NCBI GenBank assembly: GCA_030635045.1
Contig: DAOVZP010000100.1
Coordinates: 1 to 6,400 of the forward strand
Direction: 5' to 3'
DNA: 6,400 bases
Source of the DNA: Bacteroidota bacterium
GTDB taxonomy: Bacteria; Bacteroidota; Bacteroidia; Bacteroidales; B18-G4
The notes below the pieces were generated by a model. The model worked only from the letters and a program-made list of their open reading frames with translations. It was not told where the DNA came from and did not search any database. The translations under genes and the position numbers were made by a program. Every line of letters starts with the position of its first letter. Within the stretch, counting starts at the first letter, position 1. Shown here piece after piece: positions 1 to 6,358 of the stretch.

Positions 1-555
1 ATAATGGTCGACGATCATGTCCATCCCGTCAGGGTTGTGACAGGGGTTCATCATATAAACGACCTTGTCCATCCATTCGAGTTTATCCGGATCTTCGGTT
101 GTAACAAGATCGTAAGCAATCAGCGGAGCAGATTGTGATGGTCCTACTTCAGTGGCATGCATGGAAAGCGTTGCCAGGAAGAAAACCCGGCCTTTTTCAA
201 CAAGTTCAGCCTGTTCTGCATCGCTCAGGCTCCACGATAAAGCAAGTTGGCGGTTAATGTCTTTCAGTTCGTCGAGTCTGGTAATATTTTCAGGGGAAGA
301 AATAAAGGCGATATAGATTGGCTTGCCCATCGGGCTTGTTCCGATTTCCTCCATGTGAATACGGTCGGATACTTTTTCCAGTTCCATCAGGTAGTCGATG
401 AGCGGATCATAGTTGAACAACATGCGGTCAGCCCCCGGTTCAAACCCAAAATAATCTGCCGGCCCGGGAATGTCCTGTGCGTGGCTGAACAGATTAATAC
501 TGCCAATAAGAAAAGATAGGATAATAAGCCTGGTGATTCCTTTTATTGGATTCAT
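1..555 (-). CDS. Exported M14-family zinc carboxypeptidase, N-terminal part (cut by window edge)
   Basis: Translating the minus strand from the ATG at 555-553 gives 185 open codons that run off the left edge, so the C-terminal part is missing. Residues 1-26 form a signal peptide (Lys5 and Arg9, a hydrophobic stretch LIILSFLIG, then a likely cut after SHA before Gln27), so the product is exported. The family call rests on the H-x-x-E zinc-binding motif of M14 peptidases (MHATEVG, His133 and Glu136), the preceding strand and the downstream NPDGMD motif (174-179), equivalent to the NPDG of carboxypeptidase A. The third zinc ligand and the catalytic glutamate lie beyond the window. M14 enzymes remove C-terminal residues from peptides; the exact substrate cannot be told. 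The leader is A-rich with no Shine-Dalgarno sequence, as is usual in Bacteroidota. It starts 27 nt after the stop of the upstream C69 peptidase gene, suggesting one transcript. I see no frameshift in the visible part. Confidence 0.88.
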   Translation of the reverse strand, partial: MNPIKGITRLIILSFLIGSINLFSHAQDIPGPADYFGFEPGADRMLFNYDPLIDYLMELEKVSDRIHMEEIGTSPMGKPIYIAFISSPENITRLDELKDINRQLALSWSLSDAEQAELVEKGRVFFLATLSMHATEVGPSQSAPLIAYDLVTTEDPDKLEWMDKVVYMMNPCHNPDGMDMIVDHY

Positions 556-582
556 ACGAGTGTTTTTTGAGTAAGAAAGTCT

Positions 583-2190
583 TTAGAAAAGTTCATCATA
601 CTTAGTCCAGAGGAAGTCGCCGAGCATCCATGCTTCCTTAACAACCCTGTCGCCCCATTTAAGGGTATAATCCGTGAGGAGTTTTACAGCTTTTTCCGGA
701 TCCTTTTTATACAGTTCCAGAGCCTCTTCCTCAAGTATTTCCTGGTTTTGAAACAGTTCTTTCTGCATTGGATTCCATACTGCTTCCACATCATAGCGCA
801 TGTCGCCCCAGCGCTGTGCGGTCAATGTCCCCAGCCTGTTAAATGCCCACCAGGCCGACTCTGTGGTATAACCATTCGGCCTTCCGGGGGTTTTATAGGA
901 TTTGGGAAGATCCGTTACGCTGCAATACACCGGTATGTATATGGAAGTGGCTACATTGTCCTGGGCCAGCCATACCACTCCACCGATCTCATCGGGCAGC
1001 CATTCGCGGCACTGTATTATGGTGGCATACATGGTATACCAGCGGGCGATGGTACGTTCGCCCAGCCAACCCCATCCTCCATTGATCCTGAAAACCTTGT
1101 TCATATCGTACGGCATAAATGGGTTTGCAAGGGGCGATAGAACGGTTTTTCCCGAATCATCGGTTACGGTAATGTCTTTCACGAAGTTGAAAGGCGTGCC
1201 TTCGTAGTAATCTTTGAAGATGCTGACCAGCTTTTCCATTGTTACCGGCTCATCGGGTTTAACAGAAAATGGATAATTTTCAGCATTCGGATCCAGGTGC
1301 AGAGAGGGCGCTACAAGATCAAAAACCCTCCATTCGCGCCGGCGTGCTGCCAGTGAGGTGCGGCTGTGAGGGGCATAAGCATAACAGAACTGAAAATCTT
1401 CTTTCGATGTGCACCAGCCTGAGTCAAGAGCCATATCAAAAATATTCTCTGAAGCCATAAAATGATCAGGGTCATCGAGATCAATATGCTTTATGGTGCT
1501 GGCATTGGCATTAACCGAAATGTGATCATCGGGTACGCGTTGAGCCACCCAGATAGCACCTGTCTTTCCTTTACCGGAGCCAACGATCTCGAAATGCCAG
1601 ACCTCATGCTTGTCAGCGATGGTGAGGCACTCCCCGGCATCATTCCAGCCGTATTTTTTGGTGAGCTCGCCGGCAACCCTGATGGCCTGGCGGGCAGTTG
1701 TGCAGCGCTCAAGCATCAGCTTGCATAGCCGCTGGCAATCGATGAGGCCTTCATCAGATTGCAGGGCTGACCTTCCGCCAAATGTGGATTCGCCAATGGC
1801 CAGCTGATGATCGTTCATACAAGGATACGCGGTGTTAATATACCCATAGGTGAAGGGCAACTGGGGGATCTCACCGATCTTCACATGGGCATAGGAGGGC
1901 ATGGCCAGTGAATCGGTGGGAGAACGCTTGTACATGGGAACCATACTGCCTTTTTCATGTTTCGCAGGCGGAACAATGTCCATCCATGATCGGGTACGGT
2001 GACTATCATCGGTGTGGGATGTTATCACCGAACCGTCAGCAGTTGCGAGCTTACCCGCTGTAATGCTGGTACATTCATCCGGATCGGGTGACGGTGACCG
2101 CGGATCTGTTTGTGCCGGTGAATGCAAAGTGAAGCAGGAAATGACAATAATGAAAATCAGCTTTTTGAGATTGATAAGGGTTGAGATCAT
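583..2190 (-). CDS. Exported C69-family dipeptidase (PepD-like Ntn hydrolase)
   Basis: This 535-residue protein matches the C69 dipeptidase family, N-terminal-nucleophile hydrolases that cleave dipeptides and short peptides. Residues 1-26 are a signal peptide (Lys9-Lys10, hydrophobic LIFIIVIS, cut near SPAQ). A short Pro/Asp/Ser-rich stretch (28-39) then leads to Cys40 in ECTSITAGK. By homology Cys40 is the catalytic nucleophile, exposed as residue 1 after self-processing. Other family landmarks are ATADGSVITSHTDD (49-62), NDHQLAIGESTFGGR (126-140), GECLTIAD..EVWHFEI (187-202) and the stretch AQRVPDDHISVNANAS (216-231). The length is normal for the exported Bacteroidota members. VISC19 loosely fits a lipobox, so membrane anchoring is an alternative, but the ordinary SPAQ site seems better placed. 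The gene diverges from the PurF homologue, and the M14 carboxypeptidase gene follows 27 nt downstream, so the pair probably forms a peptide-degradation operon. No strong Shine-Dalgarno sequence precedes the ATG. Confidence 0.92.
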   Translation of the reverse strand: MISTLINLKKLIFIIVISCFTLHSPAQTDPRSPSPDPDECTSITAGKLATADGSVITSHTDDSHRTRSWMDIVPPAKHEKGSMVPMYKRSPTDSLAMPSYAHVKIGEIPQLPFTYGYINTAYPCMNDHQLAIGESTFGGRSALQSDEGLIDCQRLCKLMLERCTTARQAIRVAGELTKKYGWNDAGECLTIADKHEVWHFEIVGSGKGKTGAIWVAQRVPDDHISVNANASTIKHIDLDDPDHFMASENIFDMALDSGWCTSKEDFQFCYAYAPHSRTSLAARRREWRVFDLVAPSLHLDPNAENYPFSVKPDEPVTMEKLVSIFKDYYEGTPFNFVKDITVTDDSGKTVLSPLANPFMPYDMNKVFRINGGWGWLGERTIARWYTMYATIIQCREWLPDEIGGVVWLAQDNVATSIYIPVYCSVTDLPKSYKTPGRPNGYTTESAWWAFNRLGTLTAQRWGDMRYDVEAVWNPMQKELFQNQEILEEEALELYKKDPEKAVKLLTDYTLKWGDRVVKEAWMLGDFLWTKYDELF

Positions 2191-2200
2191 AACTATAGTT
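2191..2200. repeat. Perfect 10-bp palindrome directly upstream of the C69 start codon
   Basis: AACTATAGTT is its own reverse complement and directly abuts the ATG of the C69 gene on the minus strand. It could be an operator half or a small hairpin at the translation start. A palindrome of this length in A/T-rich DNA can also arise by chance. Confidence 0.3.
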
Positions 2201-2214
2201 TTAATAAGAGCTAA

Positions 2215-2222
2215 CTAAAATA
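2215..2222 (-). promoter_or_regulatory. Weak candidate -7 element for the C69-M14 operon
   Basis: On the minus strand this reads TATTTTAG, matching five of the six fixed positions of the Bacteroidota -7 consensus TAnnTTTG. It lies about 25 nt upstream of the C69 ATG at 2190, a plausible leader length. No convincing -33 TTTG is seen at the usual spacing, so this is only a candidate. Confidence 0.25.
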
Positions 2223-2232
2223 GGAAAATATC

Positions 2233-2270
2233 GCATGATGTTGATAAAAGCGTGCATGATTGTTTGAAAA
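2233..2270. repeat. Two imperfect direct repeats in the divergent promoter region
   Basis: GCATGAT occurs at 2233-2239 and 2254-2260, exactly 21 bp apart, about two helical turns. The similarity extends: GCATGATGTTGATAAAA (2233-2249) and GCATGATTGTTTGAAAA (2254-2270) agree at 12 of 17 ungapped positions. They lie between the divergent C69 and PurF-homologue genes, so they could be a regulator binding site acting on either promoter. No regulator is encoded in the window. Confidence 0.35.
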
Positions 2271-2308
2271 CCACTGCATATATATACAATTCTCTTCATG
2301 TTTTGTAT

Positions 2309-2316
2309 TAATTTTG
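2309..2316 (+). promoter_or_regulatory. Candidate -7 promoter element for the PurF-like gene
   Basis: TAATTTTG matches the Bacteroidota -7 consensus TAnnTTTG exactly. Transcription would begin near 2322, giving a leader of about 26 nt before the ATG at 2349. That start point lies downstream of the earlier in-frame ATG at 2298, which supports the later start. No clear TTTG is found at the -33 position, so the promoter is unproven. Confidence 0.4.
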
Positions 2317-2348
2317 CATTGAATTCAGCTAATTTTAAAAATACTTGC

Positions 2349-4250
2349 ATGAGTGAACCCATCAAGCATGAATGCGGGATCGCTATGGTCCGCCTGTTAA
2401 AGCCGCTGGAGTTTTATCTGTCAAAATACGGCACAGCCTTTTATGGTTTGAACAAGCTCCACCTGATGATGCAGAAGCAGCATAACAGGGGGCAGGATGG
2501 TGCCGGTATTGCATGCCTGAAGTTCGATCTCGCCCCCGGGAATAAGTATATCAACAGGATCCGCTCGAATTCAGTATCTCCTATCCAGGATATTTTCAAG
2601 CAGGCATACAGGCCTTTCTCAGAGCTCAGCCTGCACAATCCTGAGCGTATTAATGATGTTCAATGGCTGAAACATAATATGGAGTTTACCGGTGAGTTCT
2701 TCATGGGGCACCTGCGTTATGGGACTTTTGGTGCCAACAACCTGGAAAACCTGCAGCCGATGATCCGCTTTAACAACTGGATGACCAAAACCCTTGTGCT
2801 GGCGGGGAACTTTAACATGACCAATGTCGATGAGCTGTTCAACCTGCTGATAGATAGGGGGCAATACCCGGTAGAGACCTCGGATACCGTTACTATCATG
2901 GAAAAGATCGGTTATTTTCTGGATCAGGAAAATGATAAGCTATATCAGCAGTACAAGAAAGATGGCCTTGAGAAGAGGGATATTTCCCCGAGAATTGGCC
3001 TTGACTTCGACATTCAGCAGATGCTGGTAAATTCAAGCAAGTCATGGGATGGTGGCTATGCCATTGTTGGTTTGCTGGGCCACGGCGATGCTTTTCTGAT
3101 GCGCGATCCTGCGGGGATCCGACCTGTTTTCTATTATGTCGATGATGAAGTGGCAGTGGCAGCATCCGAACGGCCTGTTATCCAGACATCCTTTAACATT
3201 CCGGAAGATGATGTTAAGGAACTGCAACCCGGATACACCCTCATCATTAAAAAGAACGGTAATATTAGCGAGGAGCCCTTTGCGGAACCCCTTGAAAAGA
3301 AATCCTGCTCTTTTGAACGCATTTATTTCTCTCGCGGAACGGATTCGGATATTTACCGGGAAAGGAAAAACCTCGGAAGGGCATTGGTACCTGCCATCAT
3401 GGAAGCCATCAACAATGATCTTACAACGGCAGTTTTCTCTTATATCCCCAACACAGCATCCTCTGCTTTCAGGGGCATGATCAATGAGTTGCATAATGTT
3501 TGCGACAGAATTAAATATGATGAGATCAGCCAGATCGATCCGGTAAAAGAACCTGATAAGCTAAAGGAGATCCTATCGTTCCGCCCACGGGTTGAAAATG
3601 TTGCCGTGAAAGATTTGAAGCTGCGTACCTTCATCACTCAAGACAGTCAGCGCGATGACCTGGTAGGGCATGTTTATGATATCACGTATGGAATAATACG
3701 CCCGGGAGTTGATAACCTGGTTGTGATCGATGATTCTATTGTGAGGGGAACAACACTTAAGCAAAGCATCATTCGCATCCTGGCTCGCTTACAGCCCAAA
3801 AATATCATTATCGCCTCCTCCGCTCCACAGATCCGTTACCCCGACTGTTACGGCATTGATATGGCTAAATTGGGCGATTTCATTGCCTTCAGGGCCACCA
3901 TTGAACTGCTGAAAGATACCGGAAGACAGGATGTGATCAATGAGGTTTACAAAAAGTCCAAGGCACAGCAGCACCTGCCAAAGGAATCGATAGTAAACTA
4001 TGTTAAGGAAATATATAAGCCTTTTACAGCGCAGCAGATCTCAGATAAGATTGCGGAATTACTTACTCCTAAGGGACTGGAACCCGGCCTGAAGATCATT
4101 TACCAGAGCATTGAGGACTTGCACAGCTCGATACCGGAGCATACCGGCGACTGGTATTTTACCGGAAATTATCCTACGCCGGGGGGAAATAAGGTGGTAA
4201 ACCTGTCCTACATTCATTATATTGAAGGCACAGACAAACGGGCCTATTGA
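2349..4250 (+). CDS. Amidophosphoribosyltransferase (PurF) homologue, long Bacteroidota type
   Basis: This 633-residue cytoplasmic protein resembles glutamine PRPP amidotransferase, which makes 5-phosphoribosylamine in the first step of purine synthesis. The glutaminase half shows HECGIA with likely nucleophile Cys9, NRGQDGAG (46-53), GHLRYGTFG (120-128), NLQPM, LAGNFN (151-156), TSDT (177-180) and DPAGIRP (253-259). The phosphoribosyltransferase half shows RIYFSRGTDSD, IPNTASSAF, RTFIT, the PRPP loop VVIDDSIVRGTT (458-469) and CYGID (500-504). Removing an 8-residue propeptide would expose Cys9. An in-frame ATG at 2298 would add 17 residues, but it lies upstream of the predicted transcription start and would lengthen the propeptide, so 2349 is preferred. 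Canonical PurF is roughly 470-510 residues; the excess comes from insertions in both domains and a longer C-terminal region. The usual KNRYVG before RTFI is absent. I recall similar long proteins annotated as PurF in Bacteroides. Family membership is clear; the exact reaction is less certain, so no symbol is given. Confidence 0.88.
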   Translation: MSEPIKHECGIAMVRLLKPLEFYLSKYGTAFYGLNKLHLMMQKQHNRGQDGAGIACLKFDLAPGNKYINRIRSNSVSPIQDIFKQAYRPFSELSLHNPERINDVQWLKHNMEFTGEFFMGHLRYGTFGANNLENLQPMIRFNNWMTKTLVLAGNFNMTNVDELFNLLIDRGQYPVETSDTVTIMEKIGYFLDQENDKLYQQYKKDGLEKRDISPRIGLDFDIQQMLVNSSKSWDGGYAIVGLLGHGDAFLMRDPAGIRPVFYYVDDEVAVAASERPVIQTSFNIPEDDVKELQPGYTLIIKKNGNISEEPFAEPLEKKSCSFERIYFSRGTDSDIYRERKNLGRALVPAIMEAINNDLTTAVFSYIPNTASSAFRGMINELHNVCDRIKYDEISQIDPVKEPDKLKEILSFRPRVENVAVKDLKLRTFITQDSQRDDLVGHVYDITYGIIRPGVDNLVVIDDSIVRGTTLKQSIIRILARLQPKNIIIASSAPQIRYPDCYGIDMAKLGDFIAFRATIELLKDTGRQDVINEVYKKSKAQQHLPKESIVNYVKEIYKPFTAQQISDKIAELLTPKGLEPGLKIIYQSIEDLHSSIPEHTGDWYFTGNYPTPGGNKVVNLSYIHYIEGTDKRAY

Positions 4251-4646
4251 TCATTCAAAGGCTGCGGATATCTTTGCAGCCAGCTCAATGAACTCATCCT
4301 GATCCATTTCAACAGGCGGTTTTTTAAAGTCAATGTCATATACGCTGTTGATGGGAACAAGGTGAATATGGGCATGTGGTACTTCCAATCCCAGTACTGT
4401 CATCCCCATTCGTTTGCATGGAACCACCTTTTCAATGGCCAGGCCAAGCTTTTTTGAAAACTTGATCATATCGCCAAGGAGGTCATCTTCAAGTTCAAAA
4501 ATATAATCAACTTCTGTTTTCGGAATTACCAGGGTATGCCCTTTGGCGAGGGGCCGGATGTCGAGAAATGCAAAAAATTGTTCGTCTTCAGCTACCTTAT
4601 AACAGGGTATCTCACCCCTGATGATCTTTGTAAATATACTTGCCAT
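4251..4646 (-). CDS. HIT-family protein (HINT-like nucleotide hydrolase/transferase)
   Basis: This 131-residue protein has the histidine-triad signature H-x-H-x-H as HAHIHLV (His91, His93, His95) near its C-terminus. By homology the middle histidine attacks the alpha-phosphate of a nucleotide substrate. The N-terminal part is also typical: SIFTKIIRGEIPCYKV (3-18), FLDIRPLAKGHTLVIPK (27-43). HINT-type members hydrolyse nucleoside phosphoramidates or related AMP conjugates in the cytoplasm; the physiological substrate is usually unknown. Length is normal and the gene appears intact. Its TGA stop directly abuts the TGA of the convergent PurF homologue. Upstream, only 15 nt separate the start codon from the T-tract of a strong terminator on the same strand, so the gene probably has its own promoter overlapping that terminator. 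No Shine-Dalgarno sequence is seen. A link to the purine-related neighbour is possible but rests only on position. Confidence 0.93.
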   Translation of the reverse strand: MASIFTKIIRGEIPCYKVAEDEQFFAFLDIRPLAKGHTLVIPKTEVDYIFELEDDLLGDMIKFSKKLGLAIEKVVPCKRMGMTVLGLEVPHAHIHLVPINSVYDIDFKKPPVEMDQDEFIELAAKISAAFE

Positions 4647-4661
4647 GGTGCCAGGTCTTTG

Positions 4662-4703
4662 AAAAAAAAAGATACTGCCTGTTTACAGCTAACAGGCAGT
4701 ATC
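4662..4703 (-). terminator. Rho-independent terminator of the T9SS protein gene
   Basis: A perfect 13-bp inverted repeat (arms 4671-4683 and 4691-4703, 7-nt loop) is followed on the minus strand by nine T residues (4670-4662). The stem contains the GC-rich run CTGCCTG. It begins about 23 nt past the TAG stop of the upstream minus-strand gene. On the plus strand no T-tract follows, so it acts in one direction only. Confidence 0.9.
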
Positions 4704-4710
4704 AAAGATA
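4703..4710 (-). promoter_or_regulatory. Candidate -7 element for the HIT gene, overlapping the terminator
   Basis: TATCTTTG on the minus strand matches TAnnTTTG exactly. A start about 6 nt downstream would fall inside the 5' arm of the terminator hairpin, so the new transcript would carry only part of the stem. The -33 region is poor (a TTTT run at best), so this is tentative. Confidence 0.35.
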
Positions 4711-4712
4711 CA

Positions 4713-4720
4713 CAAATATA
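4713..4720 (-). promoter_or_regulatory. Second candidate -7 element upstream of the HIT gene
   Basis: TATATTTG on the minus strand is another exact TAnnTTTG match, 10 bp upstream of the first, with a TCTG (one mismatch to TTTG) 18 nt before it. Transcription from here would include the whole terminator hairpin in the leader. In such A/T-rich DNA a chance match is quite possible. Confidence 0.25.
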
Positions 4721-4726
4721 TAACGC

Positions 4727-6358
4727 CTAAAATGTGTTCAGATCGGGAGGGCGCATCAGGCCAAACCATTTCAGCACTCTTTCACCCTCATTGGTATTTA
4801 CATGAATGATATAGATGCCGCCTGCTACCTGGATACCTGCAAAGTTTTTCAGGTCCCAGTCTATAAATGTTTCCTGTGAATCTTTTGTAAGCTGCCTTAC
4901 CAGTGTACCATTGATATTGAATATGGTAACGGTTGCTCTTTGGGGCAGGTTCGTGATCTTGATCCTGTTATCGAGAGCGTTTCTTTCATAACTGCTATAG
5001 GCATAATATGGATTTGGAACAACATTGATCAAATCCAGGTCCGTTTCTGCTTTCGCGGCATTGTATTGAGTGGTGGCAATACCTTCTGTGTTGAAAAGAT
5101 ATACCGGGAAGTTGCTGTTCATGGTGTCGGCAAAAGCATATTCACTTGCCGGCGGTGTGCTGTAATACCTGCGGTAAGGCTTGGAAGTACGTATGCTTAA
5201 TTTCCAGTCGTTACCTTCAGGGAGCCATTCTTCGCCTTCAACAGAAAGGGGGATGCCAACATACATCATGGTAGAATATATTATGGGCATATAAACACCC
5301 GGTGGCAAGGGATTTGGTTGCAGGGTGTCGTATAAGTGCGGTGCTTTGTGGAAAAATGCACAGGCATCATAAGCGGGGAAGTCATAAGTTAATGTGACCC
5401 CCTGGGTGGAGAATGACAGGGTTTTATGATTCAGGATATATACATAATGCATGCCCCCGAACAGGGGGTTTTGCATGAAATCATAGATGTTATGTGTCGG
5501 ATTGAATAGCATATCGCGACCATTTTCACCCACCAGAAATGAGTTTTCCCCGAAAACCACATTCAGCCTTTCTCCTGTTTCAACATTAATGACATAACCG
5601 GGAAACCAGCCAAAGCCTGTTTCTGAAATGTAATTCGGATCGTCGGGATTTGTGCTGGGGCCACTGCCCGGAGGGGCCGGGTTACCATATTTGTCGACCG
5701 ACTGGCCGAATCGTTTTTCAAAGCGGTTCACACCACCCTCAGACAATATGTCGTCATTGCACATTTCGATTATCATCGACCTTGTCCACAGGGTTTTGTC
5801 GGCGGTCATCACTATATCAACACTGGCCAGGTCTGCCATTTCTGCCTGTTGTTTTGAAAGGCTGTTCAGGGCAGGCCCTTCAGGGCTTTGGATTCCGTGT
5901 GCACAAAGGATATAGGGTGCCCAGCTACCGTCGGCGATCTTTTCCCAGGCTTCTTCCGGATCAAAAGCATAGTTGGGCATATTCCAGTCATTATTTAATG
6001 GGTTATCCTGGTCGGTATATTGACCGGAGCGTATCCAGTTTGAAGGGCTGGCAGGGATGTTGTTATCTTCCACCCCTGAAACCCAACGGCTTGAACTGTC
6101 TGAAAATGCTGAATATGAGGTGAGCAGGCCATTATTCGTTGCCAGGCTGTCGCCGGGGTAGAAGGGTTGAGATACTTGAATGGATAATCCCAGATCAAGA
6201 AATAGCTGCTCATCATTATAGTTGATCTCCTTATCTGAAAAATACACTTCACCACTGCTAAGATTTATTAGCTTCCAGCCGGCGGAATCAATATGGGCAC
6301 TGTCAGAACCAGACACAATCACATTGTTAATAGAAATCATATATGCTGATGTGATCAC
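4727..6358 (-). CDS. T9SS sorting-domain protein lacking a visible export signal (N-terminus probably missing)
   Basis: The open frame encodes 543 residues from a GTG at 6358; the first ATG is codon 7 (6340-6338). Residues about 444-537 form a type IX secretion C-terminal sorting domain: VVPNPYYAYS, KITNLP (467-472), ATVTIFNINGTLVRQL (475-490), WDLKNFAGIQVAGGIYIIHV (501-520) and GERVLKWFGL. Proteins with this tail cross the inner membrane by Sec and are then released or anchored at the surface. The body has aromatic-rich, beta-type sequence such as GWFPGYVINVETGERLNVVF (250-269) and SVDIVMTADKTLWTR (179-193). I recognise this style from large secreted Bacteroidota proteins but cannot assign a catalytic function. 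No signal peptide is present at either possible start, and an in-frame TAA lies at 6379-6377, so the true N-terminus is probably upstream in another frame or lost. A terminator follows the TAG stop. It could be a pseudogene remnant; the long intact frame argues against old decay. Confidence 0.72.
   Translation of the reverse strand: MITSAYMISINNVIVSGSDSAHIDSAGWKLINLSSGEVYFSDKEINYNDEQLFLDLGLSIQVSQPFYPGDSLATNNGLLTSYSAFSDSSSRWVSGVEDNNIPASPSNWIRSGQYTDQDNPLNNDWNMPNYAFDPEEAWEKIADGSWAPYILCAHGIQSPEGPALNSLSKQQAEMADLASVDIVMTADKTLWTRSMIIEMCNDDILSEGGVNRFEKRFGQSVDKYGNPAPPGSGPSTNPDDPNYISETGFGWFPGYVINVETGERLNVVFGENSFLVGENGRDMLFNPTHNIYDFMQNPLFGGMHYVYILNHKTLSFSTQGVTLTYDFPAYDACAFFHKAPHLYDTLQPNPLPPGVYMPIIYSTMMYVGIPLSVEGEEWLPEGNDWKLSIRTSKPYRRYYSTPPASEYAFADTMNSNFPVYLFNTEGIATTQYNAAKAETDLDLINVVPNPYYAYSSYERNALDNRIKITNLPQRATVTIFNINGTLVRQLTKDSQETFIDWDLKNFAGIQVAGGIYIIHVNTNEGERVLKWFGLMRPPDLNTF

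Noticed and set aside
247..519. 90-codon plus-strand open frame opposite the M14 gene
   Set aside because: The opposite strand carries a signal peptide and the HxxE and NPDG motifs in one continuous frame, so this is a shadow.
748..1140. 130-codon plus-strand open frame inside the C69 gene
   Set aside because: It lies wholly antisense to a well-supported gene, has no recognisable family motifs and its composition (runs of Pro, Gly, His, Cys) is typical of a shadow frame.
2298..2348. 17-residue N-terminal extension of the PurF homologue from ATG 2298
   Set aside because: A TAnnTTTG promoter element lies inside it, it would lengthen the propeptide without need, and similar proteins as I recall them start a few residues before the HECG motif.
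3042..3494. 150-codon minus-strand open frame antisense to the PurF homologue
   Set aside because: It covers the conserved DPAGIRP and IYFSRG region of the PurF-like gene and has no protein-like motifs of its own.
4260..4281. GGCTGC/GCAGCC hairpin just past the PurF-like stop as a plus-strand terminator
   Set aside because: The stem is only 6 bp, the loop is 10 nt and no T-tract follows on the plus strand.
5650..6123. 157-codon plus-strand open frame antisense to the T9SS protein gene
   Set aside because: Low-complexity Cys/Arg/Ser-rich translation without motifs, fully opposite a longer and more convincing coding frame.
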